From Kwoniella bestiolae CBS 10118 (taxonomy: Eukaryota > Basidiomycota > Tremellomycetes > Tremellales > Cryptococcaceae), in assembly GCF_000512585.2 (NCBI RefSeq), contig NC_089241.1, forward strand, positions 6,342,001 to 6,406,000: a stretch of DNA of 64,000 nt, written 5' to 3'. The position numbers were made by a program, and so were the translations under genes. The notes beneath the pieces are model-generated. The model made no database searches, had not been told where the DNA came from, and saw only the letters and a list, made by a program, of their open reading frames with translations. Numbering within the stretch: the stretch's first letter is position 1; each line of letters begins with the position of its first letter. This document shows positions 23,075 through 34,902 of the stretch, in pieces.

Positions 23075-26000
23075 ATGTCAGATCCTTCGCGCCCTGGAAC
23101 CAGTTCTGGGAGACCAACAACGTCGAGTGGGAAGAAGCGCGTGAGTACAGGTAGAAAGCGAAGGCAGCCTACAGCACGGTTGGATACTGCTGCATCGGGG
23201 ATCAGCGCGGATGAACTGCCTGAACAAGAGTTCTACAAAGAAGGAGATGACGAGGATGATGAGGACTTTGACGAGGAGGAGGATGAAGAGGATGAAGAAG
23301 TGTTTGCGTTCCATCGACCCACCACCGCCGCCGTACCTGCTTTGGGCACCATATCAGATTACTCTACATCCCAATTTGGTCCCTCCTCGAGTCATCTGCC
23401 CACTACCGCTGGAACCACTTCGAACTTCTCCACTGGCCCTTCGGACGGTCATCTGAATACGCCTGGGCTGAGCGATACTCCACGTTCGTTATCGGTAGAT
23501 GGGAAAGTACCTACTCCAACGGGTGTGATTGATGTTGGTGGACATTTACCGGAATTGACCTATGATAAATCCAACCCACCACCTTTCAGTGGAAGGTACA
23601 ATCCCAATAACTCGTCTTTCGCATTTACCATGTCATCGGCGGACGAGTCCAATGGTGGCGCACCTGTTATAGCTAAGAAATCTAGAAGACCCCATTCAGG
23701 AGCATCGTTGATGGATAGATTAAATAGGCGAAGAGGGAAAAGCTCAGGATCAAGGTTGGATACCGGTACGACCAACTTCACCACCACCACCGATATGACC
23801 ATGTCTATGATTTCTGAGGATTCCGGCGCGTCTGAACCTGGTTTGTCGTACAGACCTACCACTTCACATCATAACAAGCGAATGAAGTCTTCGGCACCGC
23901 TCATTTCGGAGAGTGATCTGAATAGTGAGAGCGGGAGAGGGTGGAGTAGAGGTAGTTATGGGATGACGGAGTTGACGGGCGATATGACTATACCTGATGG
24001 GAAGACTACTTGGGGAGATGGGTTGGGCGGGCTTCATAAAGAGGCGAGTGAGAATGGGGAAGAGAGTCTGGGAGTACTGGATCCTGGGATGGTGGAAGAG
24101 GATAGTCCTTATCCTGAGGTTAGGGCTTCGGTATCGAACATCGATGATCCGGAAATGCCAGGTAGGTCGCATTCCTCTTGTACCTCATGTCAACAATATA
24201 GACCGACTGACCGACTTGCCTTGTCGTATTAGCACTTACCTTCAGAGCATGGTTGCTGGGATTATTCTTCGTCATCATCGGTTCAGGTATCAACACCTTT
24301 TTCCACTTCCGTACACCTGCACCTTACCTTTCTCCCCTTATTGTTCAGTGAGTATGGCCATCTCTCTCTGGATCCGACCAATGCTGATGTGATGTGCAGA
24401 GTGATTGTGTACCCAGTCGGTAAATTCGTGGCATGGTCACTCCCTATAACGACATGGACATTACCTCGTTTCCTCGGTGGTTCAGAGTTTACCTTCAACC
24501 CTGGACCTTTCAACATTAAAGAACATACCGTCGTGAGTCACACCCATAGTCTTCACACACAGAGACGATTTGAGCTTACCTGTATGCTGCTTCAGATCGT
24601 CATGATGGCGAACGTAGCTATCGGACCAGCTTATGCCCTTTACGCGACGGTATCAAGTGAACTGTACTACAAACATAAATTCGGTTATGGTTTCGATATC
24701 ATGTTGATACTCGCGACTCAACTCACGGGATTCACCATGGCTGGTATATGTAGGCGATTCGTCGTTTGGCCAGCGTCGATGATTTGGCCTGGAAATCTGG
24801 TGGTGACTACCAACTTGAACACTTTACACGCTGAAGAAGATGGTTTCCAAGGTGGTATGAGCAGATTGAGGTTCTTGCTCATCTGTATGGGCGGAGCCTT
24901 TGCTTATTACTTCTTCCCCGGTAAGCGATTGTCACGGATCTGTCTGGTCGCAAAATTGTGATGACTAATATGATCTACATAGGATTCATATTCACCGCTT
25001 TGTCATACTTCTCTTATGCCTGTTGGATCGCACCTAAAAACAAGGTTGTTAATCAATTATTCGGTATTTCCACTGGTCTCGGAATGGGTATCTTGACTTT
25101 CGATTGGACACAGATCACCTGGATCGGTTCTCCTCTGACTGCTCCATGGTGGGCTGAGGTCAATGTCGGTGTGGGATTCATCTTGTTCTTCTGGATCCTC
25201 GTTCCCATTCTATACTATAACAATGTGAGTCGATGCTTAACTCTGTCCTGCAGGGAGTGTAAGCTGATGAGCGATGTCGATCGACAGGTTTGGGAATTTG
25301 CCTATCTGCCAGTCAATGTCATCCAGGCTGCCGACCGATTTGGATCAGCTTACGACATCTTCAACATCCTCACGCCAGATATCAGATTGAACACCACAGC
25401 CTATGCTGCCTATTCGCCCGTCTACTTGTCCGCGACATTCTCAATGACCTTCATGTTGGCCTTTGCATTGGCTACTGCTTTGTTGGTCCACACCGCACTG
25501 TATCACGGACCAAGGATCTACCGAGCAGTCATCAACATCAAGACTGAAGCGGATGACATCCACATGAAATTGATGAAACATTACCCCGAAGTGCCCGACT
25601 GGTGGTATCTGGCTTTGTTCGCTGTTGTCTTCACCCTTGCTGTAACCGCTTTGGAAGTCTACCATACCGATTTACCCGTTTGGGGATACATCGTCGCTGT
25701 ATTGCTTCCCTTTGTGTATATCATCCCATCGGCTTTCATCTACGCCATGACCTCCCAACAGCCCGCCATCAACCTTTTGGCAGAGTTGATACCTGGTTAC
25801 ATGTTCAAAGGTCAGCCCATCCCAGGTATGGTGAGTGCACCGCTATCCCTCTCATCGTTAATTGTGTTCATGTGGCTTGTAAAATGTTGATTTGTTTCCG
25901 TTTGCAAACAGCTGTGCAAAGTATTTACCGTCCAAACGGTTGTAACGGGATTATTATTCATTCAAGATCTGAAATTAGGCCATTACATGAAGGTGCCGCC

Positions 26001-26890
26001 TCGAGCGACATTCGTCGCACAGTTAACGGCTACCGTTGTTGCATGCTTTATTCAGAGCGCAACCAAGGAATTGATGTTTGCTAAGATCCCGGATATGTGC
26101 GCTGCGGGTCAGAAATCTCTGTTGACTTGCGCTTCGACCAAAGTGTTTTTCACCTCTTCGATTATCTGGTATGTTCTTTGATTGCATTCCCTTGTCATTC
26201 TTATCCTGCTCCATCCTCTCCTCCGCCCATGGTCAGCTGGACAATCACTGAAGAGTCTGTTCTGCTTATTTCACGATTAGGGGATTGATCGGACCCGACA
26301 GGTTATTCAGCAAAGGATCATTATATCACCCGCAGACTTACGCTCTCATCGTCGGAGCGGTCTTACCCATCCCCTTCTGGTTATGGGTCCGAAGATACCC
26401 CAAGTCGATCTTCAGAAACTTGAACTTGCCTGTCGTATTCAGTGGAGCATTGTACATACCCCCTGCATCGGGTATCAACTACTCTAGTTGGTTGTTGACG
26501 GGATTCATATTTCAATTTTGGTTGAGGAGGAAGCAGTTTGCCTGGTGGTCCAAGGTGAGCCGCCACTTCTCCCTTGTCTATTCACGCAATGAAGGAGGCG
26601 CTGATCTTTGTTGGGAATGGGCTATAGTACAATTACGTTTTGTCCGCTGCTCTGGATGTAGGGACGGCCCTCTCGGCAATTGCCATTTTCCTTTTCTTGG
26701 GATTACCGGGCGCTTCGATCAATTGGTGGGGTAATACAGTGTATCAGAAAAGTGAGTGGACACTGTACACCATGCGTGGGGATGAGTGGTTCGCTGACAG
26801 ATCCTCGTAGCTGCCGATTGGGATGGTGATGGTGCTTCGTACCTTACTGCACCTGAGACAGGGTTCGGTCCGGATACATGGAAGTTGTAG
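23075..26890 (+). CDS. Oligopeptide transporter, OPT family
   Basis: Proton-coupled importer of small peptides at the plasma membrane. Ten exons: 23075-24161, 24233-24347, 24400-24532, 24596-24920, 24983-25224, 25288-25830, 25912-26168, 26281-26554, 26628-26751, 26811-26890; 1059 residues. Residues 1-362 are a cytosolic tail rich in Ser, Thr, Asp and Glu. The membrane part starts at LTFRAWLLGLFFVIIGSGIN, the typical OPT start. Later blocks also fit: FNPGPFNIKEHTVIVMMANV, FPGFIFTALSYFSYACWI, GMGILTFDWTQITWIGSPL, PDWWYLALF, and the loop with PGYMFKGQPIP. It ends ETGFGPDTWKL. In C. neoformans the quorum peptide Qsp1 is imported by an OPT transporter (Opt1). Here the gene's 3' neighbour, in tail-to-tail orientation, is a Qsp1-like peptide gene, so import of these peptides is a strong hypothesis. 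Its tail of over 350 residues is long for the family. Confidence 0.93.
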
Positions 26891-27667
26891 GCTGTTGGAC
26901 TGTAATATCGATTTAGGTGTTTATTCTTAGGGTGAAGGATCTGCTTGCTTGCTTCATCTTGTCTGTTCAGGGGACTTGGTATCAGACGATCTTGAACATG
27001 AACTTGTCTGGGCAATATGGTTTGAGATATATAATACTCATACAGACATATATAGGTTTTTGGGTTTTCAGGTTTCAGATTTCCGGGTTTTTCGTTATAT
27101 ACAAGTATATATTGATCTTTGTAGAGGAGTTTGTTGGGATATCTTGATCTACAGTATATCAATCATCTGGAATGTATGTTGATTGTGTATTACATCGATT
27201 GTCCTGTAGGTTCAGACGTGTCAGAAGAGCGGCGTGATGCTACGGAACAAGCTTATCTACGATGTGTTTGCGCCCTCACTACATTATGCACTGATAAAGT
27301 TCAGTGCGGTAAGTTACCAGTAAGTCAAAAGGTACTGGGCACGATTCAAGGTTCGATCCGATGCATGCATAACAAATATTTTGTTTTTATGTGGTATTTC
27401 TGGTTTTTCTCAAATATCTAATAAATACTCTTGGATCAACAAGTAAACAAGTACCATCTACATCTACGTGTACGGTCGGCCTTATTATCGGATGGGTTCG
27501 GATCGGTAAGGGAATGGAAGGAGAGATAGTCCTGATGGATCGGAACGAGTGTCATCGGTCTAACATTCCTTGTCTTTGTTGGATAGAGTAGATAGCGGTC
27601 TATAAAGAGACTCACCATGATATATATTACGCACTGGCACACATATTCTGACGAGTATGTCGCATAA
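26891..27667. other. Intergenic between OPT and peptide gene C (convergent)
   Basis: About 780 bases holding the two 3' ends. Contains TTTCAGGTTTCAG-like and GGGTTTT repeats near 27055-27100. A few ORFs below 100 codons have no coding character. Confidence 0.5.
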
Positions 27668-27887
27668 TTACCAGGCGGGGGCTATGGAAGACGTTAAGCT
27701 TCATCAGCACACCACTATTTTGCGGATGAACAGATCAGGATTCCAACTGGGACTCACCGCCACCGGGATTACCGAACATTTGAGGTTCGACCGTAGCTAC
27801 CGGCTCGGGAGCGGGGAGTGCGACCGGCGCAGCGAGGGAGGGGGTAACGAGTAGTAGGAAGGGGATGATGTAGGTTAGGATAGACAT
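27668..27887 (-). CDS. Secreted Qsp1-like peptide precursor, copy C (single copy, 47 aa)
   Basis: The shortest precursor: 47 residues, minus-strand exons 27758-27887 and 27668-27681, intron 76 nt with a GTGAGT donor and an ATAG acceptor. MSILTYIIPFLLLVTPSLA is the signal peptide. The proregion is a chain of dipeptides ending in Pro or Ala (AP, VA, LP, AP, EP, VA), the kind trimmed by Ste13-like dipeptidyl aminopeptidases. The peptide is the C-terminus: QMFGNPGGAPAW followed by TAA. The intron lies two codons further downstream than in copies A and B, just before the Ala of GGAPAW. The gene is tail-to-tail with the OPT transporter. TATATAAA lies about 130 bases upstream of the ATG. The last exon has just 14 bases, so standard gene finders would probably miss it. 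Confidence 0.87.
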
Positions 27888-28016
27888 TTTGAGTGATACG
27901 ATAAGACTTTATTTCTGTTTCTATTTTCACTGGGAATGATGATCGAAGTTGGGTTGTTGGGACGAGTGAAAGTAAAGGGAGAGGCCGAAGAACAAATCTA
28001 CTGAGATTTGTCGATA

Positions 28017-28024
28017 TTTATATA
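28017..28024 (-). promoter_or_regulatory. TATA box of peptide gene copy C
   Basis: TATATAAA on the minus strand about 130 bases before the ATG at 27887, the same octamer and spacing as in two other peptide genes here. Confidence 0.6.
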
Positions 28025-29389
28025 TGTTTTCCTCTAAAGTCAGGTAGAGTATCGCTATGAACACTTTTCACTCGACTTGAGATGGTAGAAAGCAGAAATC
28101 AAAAAGTCAAAAATCACTCTTTCCATGAGGTTTAGATTAAATACTGTACTCTACTGCAGCTTTTCCAAAATGATCAATCATTCATTCGCATCACCAATCA
28201 ATGAGATGGACGTGTGAACCGAAAGCAATGTGATCTGTGTGGTATGATGAGATGGGAGCGGTCGTCGGGCAAATCAAGGGATCAGGCATGAGGGGACGGC
28301 ATGTGCATTGTATTATACGAACCGACCCTGAGATGAGTTTGTGTTCCCCCACTTGGATTGTACAGATCACAGCGATCCCTTGGGTACCAAGCAACATGAG
28401 CGTGACCGTGACCGAGCAAATCGGGGTCTAGCCAAAGGCTCAAGCTCGAGCTCACTGCGTTTCAGGTGGAGCGGAGCGCAAGCTGGCCACTTTTACGGGG
28501 TTGTGTGTCGGTACACACGGGAGAGGTATCGTGCATATCTGTCAACCAGCCACTTCTTGACCTTGGGTTTCGTCAGTGACGGACGGTGTGATATCTGAAG
28601 ACATGCTCATCTGCCAAGATCACAGTAATAGCGTTGTACACTGCATAACCCTGGAAACAGGATGGATGGGCATCGTATCCCTTTGTTCTCTGTCCTCAAT
28701 ACTTGGTCGGAAAGAAACGTCATCGATGAAGTGAGGTTTCCTTTCCCTTCGCAGTCACCCCCACTTCCATATTCATTTCTGTCGTATCATGATGCTGACT
28801 CCACGGTTGGGCTTGCAAGGCATGTTTGAGAATGATGATCAACTTTAATATATCAACCTGAAATGACAAGACAAGTCATGTCCGTGAGAAAAATAATCTC
28901 TTCACCAAAATTTCACGTTCTTTTTCCTGATATTCTCGTTACGATACGGTATGATCGATTTGATTCTTGTCTTACAAAGTTTGATGAATCGATCATTTCG
29001 TCTGTTCTGGTGGGTTTGCTGATTAGATTGTACCTTTCGGTTCAGTCTCGCTTCTTCCATCGTCCACCAGCTCAAATACGAGGAACAGGCATGAACCTAT
29101 TCGTAGGGTTGAAACTCTCGACAGCTGGTCAGGGGAGGGGGGGTACGCATTGAATCGCATCGTGCAGGGGCATCAACGGCAATCAGTCTGATAGTCATGG
29201 CCCGCACATTTGGGCCGACCGATCCTCAACTTCCTCGATTCGACCTCCTCAAATCGTATCGTATATCCACAAGAGCGAACGTTTAACGCATGTTTCCAGC
29301 TTGTTCATACCGCATGAGGGATCTGTAGATCAGATGGAGATGGGGATTTTTGGTAATGCCAATCAATCTTCAGATCGCCCATCAGTCCA

Positions 29390-29435
29390 TCAATCAATCA
29401 ATCGATCAATCAATCAATCAATCAATCAATTAATC
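29390..29435. repeat. (AATC)n microsatellite
   Basis: Tandem AATC run with single interruptions, in the gene-free region after peptide gene C. Confidence 0.85.
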
Positions 29436-30222
29436 GGATACAAAAGGTTAAATCTAGATTGCAAGATTGCATCGCCTCATAGAACAGGGAACGTTCCTTG
29501 ATGTTCTGATGGTGACGTGTTTGAGTGATCATCAACTTGATCGCTGAAGGTTTCATTTGAAAATTGACGATTGTTCGGCTTAAAGGTGGATAAGGTTCTG
29601 GAAAATTCATGTAACAGGGCTTGACTGGTAGACATCAGACTTGGTTGAATGCTTTCGCTTCGTGAACCTCTTCAACTCCCTGTTTGCCATTCTGTCACGT
29701 ATGTTTATACCCTTATCTTGACAGAATACACTGTAGTATAGAGAGGTTGAACATGAGGCGGTGTAGGTGAAACGATTTGGTAATTCGTAATGTATGAATG
29801 AACTTGCCAAAAATTACCCTTTTCCAAGATCAATCACTTTGTAACGTCGATGTCGTGGTCAGTCACATATCGTCATTGATCGATACGTCGTATTGCTGTG
29901 AATGACGACATCTGTCCAACTAGATATGCAAGTAGTAAACCAAGCCTTGTAAGAGGCGATCGGGTCGGGTTTCAGAGTCCTGTATGGAGGCCCGTCCGAT
30001 CCGAAATGAAATATATATAAATCGTGATGTTCCGTGTCGTTATTGACGGTCAAATTCGAGCATATATTACCCGATTTGTGGGGTTGATGTATGCATTCTA
30101 AGTACAATGGTCATCATCATCAAAATATCACGTCGTAAAAAATAGTAATTAGCTGAACTAAAGGTCATGATCTATGGTACAACACAGGAGGATGTAGAAC
30201 TATACCGGATAGATCCTCATCA

Positions 30223-33200
30223 TCACCTGCTGAAAGAAACACTCTCGTACCAGTCAATCAACCCTCTCAACTTCCCAGCAGCTGCAGCGGCCTCCGAAAA
30301 CCCACTCGCACTTGTAGCACGACTTCCAAGTCTCCTTTCTTGAGCTAAACCAGCATCCATCGCATCGACATTACTCTCTCTAGCGGTGCTGAGCTGCACC
30401 AGTCCGGTCGAAGCTCTATGGCTGTTCGTGAGGAGCATATTGGGTGGTAACGAGCGTCTTTTCTTTCTATCTACCACGGGCGAGATCTTGGAGGGGGCTT
30501 GGCATGAATTATTGTTGTTCTCGAACAATTGTCGAGCAGAGGTCACTCGTCCGCCTCGACCACCACGAGCTGATTTGTTGGGATCTAATTTCGCATCGAG
30601 TAGAGCGGTTGGGGTAGGGGATGTCTCGGAAGGTGTCTGGGCAGTGAACAGAGGTGTCTGGTAAGTTTAGGACTGATACCTCGAGCAGCTCAATGTGGCA
30701 TGAACCACATTTAACCACGTGTACTCACGAGTCTGACTCCACGATCCTCGTCCTTCGACGCAAATTCGACTTGCGCTGGACCTCCCGTAATTGACCTCGA
30801 CCTTGTCTCTTCGACCTCATTGGGTCTGTTTACTCCTTCATCGCTCTCAAACTTGTCACCTACTATCTCATCCACACTACCAAGTGTAGACTGATGATCG
30901 CATATTCTATGCTCTCTAGCCCTATATAACCCTCCCTCGGAACCATCTTCACTCGACCTGCTTTCCTCTTCGAACAGATTCAAGATCAAATGCCTATGCT
31001 CACTACCCCTTCAAATCGATCTTCGACGCGGTACCTCCCTACTCTCGCTGCCTATAGCCGCTCCCTCTTCATTATCAATAACCATGGCTTCCAAACTCTT
31101 AACCGTATCTCTACCTAGCCTGTGGCTCCCACTCTGGCTGGGTGAACTTTCAGGGCTGGTGGCGAGGTTACCGTCAAAATAGGAATCCGGGTTGGTGAAG
31201 ATTATAGGTTGGGGAGATAGTATTTCAGAAGTTGCCGAGAAGTTAGTTGCGGGTATAGTTATCAGATGTGGCTGTGAGTCAGACAAGGGAGCTGAAGGGG
31301 TACGTGAGGTCTGTGGACGAGGTCCATTGATTGAAATAGGTCGACATGGGGTATCCTCGTTCGAGCCCAAAATCGGTGAGGTTTTAGGTACAACAGGAGA
31401 GGTCAAACCGAGCGGTGTATGTCCTGGTTGAACATTAAACGAGGTTGGTGGCATTTGAGCTTCATATTGCTTGGGACTGACAGTTCTGGCCCTATGTTTG
31501 CTAGTCTCCCGAAGATGCCTCGATGTCCTGGTAGCTATTGATTCCTCTTCTTCCGATACGGCGTATAAGCTCCAATAAGGCTGAGCATAAGAGTAATCTG
31601 TTGGTGTCTGAGGAGGAAGAGGCGAGGGATGATAAGGTGGTCTGTAAGCTGAGAAAGGGTGCGTTGAAGAGCTAGTAGGTAGACAAGATATACTGTGTCT
31701 TGATTGATGGAGTTTCCGTCGATCAGCATTGGCAGCGAATCCCCAAGAAGGAGAATGAATGGTAATCTGAGGAGATGCAGGGGGTGTAAGAGCTGTGAGG
31801 ACAGCCTGGAAAGGAGCTGACCACCTTCGTTGGGCCTTAGGCGCAGCAGGTATAGGTAGGATGACGCCTCGCAGTTCCGTTTGAAGCGAGTGGTGCTCTA
31901 GCCACATATCAGCTGGGAGGGAGTTTGGGTGGAAGACGTGAATTGGAAGGACAACGACACTGACTCGCATGAGGAGTTGAACACGACATGCCACAGTATT
32001 AGAGGACTGAGGCTCACAATATTTTCTCTTCCTCATGGGCCAAACCAACATCTACTTGAATGAAGATATCCACGCGAAGTGATGTCTGAGCAGATGCAGA
32101 AACCGTGCGAACATCTTTAGGAATGGTGAAGTCAAGGTACAACACGCTCTCACTGAATGCAGAGGTGATATGACTGTCTTCTCGCAGGTGATGAGAGACT
32201 TCCGTCAGCAGTACTCAATGTACGGATAACGATTCATACATACCTGAATAAGACTGATCATGAACGATATTATCCATTTCGGCCTCACGGCCATCATCCT
32301 GTCTAATTATGATGCGCTGAATGACGGTCAAAACAAGCGATAGAGTCTATGCAGTACGTCAGCGAGATCTCGCATACACATCATCGAATTGTCGAAGGAA
32401 ATGCCTGAGACGTACTGCTGACCGAGTTTGATTGATCACTCTCAGCCCTATCCTACTTCTTGATCCCTCCACGGCCCATCCATTCGTACTTGTCACTTCG
32501 ACCTACAGCACCTCACGACCATGTTCGTCCCCACAGATCACTTGGTGAGAAGCCTCTTTCGGACCAAGTGTCTTTTTGATACTGGCATCACCAACCTTGC
32601 TCAAGATGTCGAGTTCAGTAGCAGTATGTGAGATCGATCGTGTAAATGGAAACTCGGATATGTACACAACTGCGTGCAAGGTGTATGAAATGAGAGCAGT
32701 CGGAGTGGAGAAAGAGGGGGGGTAAGGAAGTAGGTAAAGATAGTCTAATTGGAAATGTGGTGATACTGCGTGGATGTTTGGCTTTAGCTTTGTAAGACAC
32801 TTGACAATCATTCAGAAATAGAAACGTACCCTTTTCGAGCGGGGTGGTAGGTGCTTGAGGAAGTAGACGATCCCGAGTCTGCCTCGCAGGCGTTGGAGAT
32901 AGGTAGACTGGGTCCTGTCATGATTGTAGCTGACCTCAACGTAATCTGCACAAATATAAGTCCAAGAGATCCAATAACCCACCTTGGAATGCCAATGATG
33001 TCTGCCAAAAGATCTTCTGGATCACCTCTTGCTGAGTCGTCGCATCTGAGAACATCCCCATACATGTCAGACCTCTCTTCCCACGGACTGCCCTCGATTG
33101 GTAGAATGAGATAGGCCACTCACGTTCTCGTCCGACCAATTCCACTTCTATCCTGCCCAAGCTTATTGTATGCGCTACAGTGCATTCCAGCTGCAATACA

Positions 33201-33331
33201 CCTACCAAGTCTTCTCCCGTATGGAAAGTTGGAAGATCTCCTTGGGCAACATCGTGGTGCTGTGCCAAATCGAATGAGATAGAGATGAATGGGTGTGATG
33301 TGATGGTGTGTGGTAATTCTGGTCGTGACAT
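30223..33331 (-). pseudogene. Alpha-arrestin-like protein, reading frame interrupted
   Basis: Arrestin-fold adaptor family; fungal members guide ubiquitin ligases to plasma-membrane permeases for endocytosis. Minus-strand exons by splice signals: 33124-33331, 32983-33045, 32830-32929, 32416-32765, 32244-32346, 32018-32180, 30729-31959, 30223-30657. The arrestin N-domain is clear (TGEDLVGVLQLEC, IFWQTSLAFQ, TTFPIRLSLPTSLPP, then ALISYTLHAVVYISE in another frame), as is part of the C-domain (SVLYLDFTIPK, LRVDIFIQVDVGL). A long Ser/Pro-rich tail follows. Three breaks are visible: a run of seven C (on the coding strand, about 32717-32723) shifts the frame by one, since six C would keep it; an in-frame TAG at about 32504-32506; and an in-frame TGA at 31011-31013. 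The two stops could be hidden by introns of only 39 and 36 nt, unusually short here. All other junctions are intact, so this is a recent pseudogene, an assembly error, or a gene with tiny introns. Confidence 0.65.
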
Positions 33332-33537
33332 TGTTCCCGCATGATCCTACGCTCAAGATGAACAAAGCGTTGGTGTCCGAGCTGCAATGGTCAAGTTGAG
33401 CATCGGTTCAGTGTTGGTGTTAGTGAAAGCAAGTGAGTGAGCATGTTGATGCATGGCATCCCTTTGTGGGTGATGATGCGAGTGGGATGTGATGGCATTG
33501 AATGCATGTATACTTCACGTGCTCGAGTGGGGAACAA

Positions 33538-33573
33538 AACACACACACACACACACACACACACAACACACAG
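33538..33573. repeat. (AC)n microsatellite
   Basis: Dinucleotide AC repeat of about 36 bases with one interruption near the end. Confidence 0.9.
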
Positions 33574-34865
33574 TGCATGATCCCCCTTCGTGTGTTCGAG
33601 CGTTCATGTTACTCCCGTTCTGGTACCTATCTAGGTTACAAAACGACACCAACAGACTGTTCAGTGCACGTTGTCATTGTTGATCGTCGTTGTTTCAGGA
33701 TTGGCAGACCAATAATCCTGTTTTGAGGTGACAGCTAGCCTTGCTAACACCACCGGCAGAGGCGGGGTGGGACGAATGGGTCCAACTTAGGCGGCATTCC
33801 CGTTTTTGGGTGGTTTGTCGAGCAGCTAATGGATCGTCGACGTGATCGATATGTCTTGTTGAGCATGATGTGGACGCATTCGATCTTCGACCTGACATCA
33901 TGGTGGAGCGTGTGAATACGAGTACCTGATGGTCGCGTCGCACAACTCGAACGGAAGTAAAAGAGTAGGATACGTCCGTTGACTGATTTGCCGCTGTAAC
34001 TTGTGCCTTCTGTCATCGTCATTTCCTCGAACGAATGAACACTGCCTCAACCTTATACGTATACATAAGTTCCTATCCCGTTGTATGGTGGGGGCTTTTT
34101 AAGGAACCCGCCTGTATATAGTGAGGCGTTCTATTCTTTGAAGACATTACTTGTGGCTTTAATCTTCTTTTCAATGTTTTTGTTGGTTACAAACAAATTC
34201 CGGATCGGATAGATGCATCTGAATCACTCATGTCGATGGACGCCTTGGCTTGACTTTATCAGTGGAAGTTTATCTCGGATCTATATTACCAATTAGGCTC
34301 GATTGTACTGTATCGAGATTCGACATTCAACTGAACTTGAGTCTAATCCAGCCCAATGTTCACTCCTTGCGACGAACTCGTGGCTGATGTGGAAGGAAAG
34401 AGTGGGGGAAAAGCTCATTCACAGCTACTGAACGCGAGCAAACATTGGTCAGGTCAGGTAAGGTATGCTGATCATTGATCGACATTCCATCATCCAGCAG
34501 CAATAGTCTGGAATGACACTAGTCATTGCCTGACGGAATGTGACGGACTTACTGCTTATCGGAAGGAAGGTAGTCGTCTATCCAGTGGAGTCGTTATTCC
34601 GATTCACCCGTTGAAGGAACATGAGGATGCATGCGGTGTTTGATTATGCTTTCCCCTATACGTACATACAAGCTTGTATCACGTCAACTCGGAAGGTCGA
34701 ATATGATTTGACTCATCCAACAGTCTCGTCTCGCAAATTTTGTTTCCATTCCCAAGGAAACAAAGGGAATTGATTTGTTAATCAAGTGCCAACCCTATTT
34801 GTCAAAGTTCGAATCAGTAACCACTAGAAACAGGCTCAAGGTACAAGGCACAAACATCCCCTCTT

Positions 34866-34902
34866 ATCACATCACATCACATCACATCACATCACTTCAC
34901 AT
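34866..34902. repeat. (CACAT)n minisatellite
   Basis: Five-base unit TCACA repeated about seven times with one changed unit at the right end. Confidence 0.85.

Larger units (their letters stand above)
27888..30222. other. 2.3-kb region without a recognised gene
   Basis: Upstream side of peptide gene C and downstream side of the arrestin-like gene. Frames are short and random in composition on both strands. Apart from the TATA box and a microsatellite nothing was seen. The length is large for this compact genome and could hide a non-coding RNA. Confidence 0.45.

Noticed and set aside
27330..27370. tRNA-like B-box (GGTTCGATCC) near 27349
   Set aside because: No matching A-box, no cloverleaf stems and no T-run at the right distance.
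31011..31013. Programmed read-through of the TGA in the arrestin-like gene
   Set aside because: The codon is followed by AGG, not the CTA context known for efficient read-through, and the gene has two further lesions.
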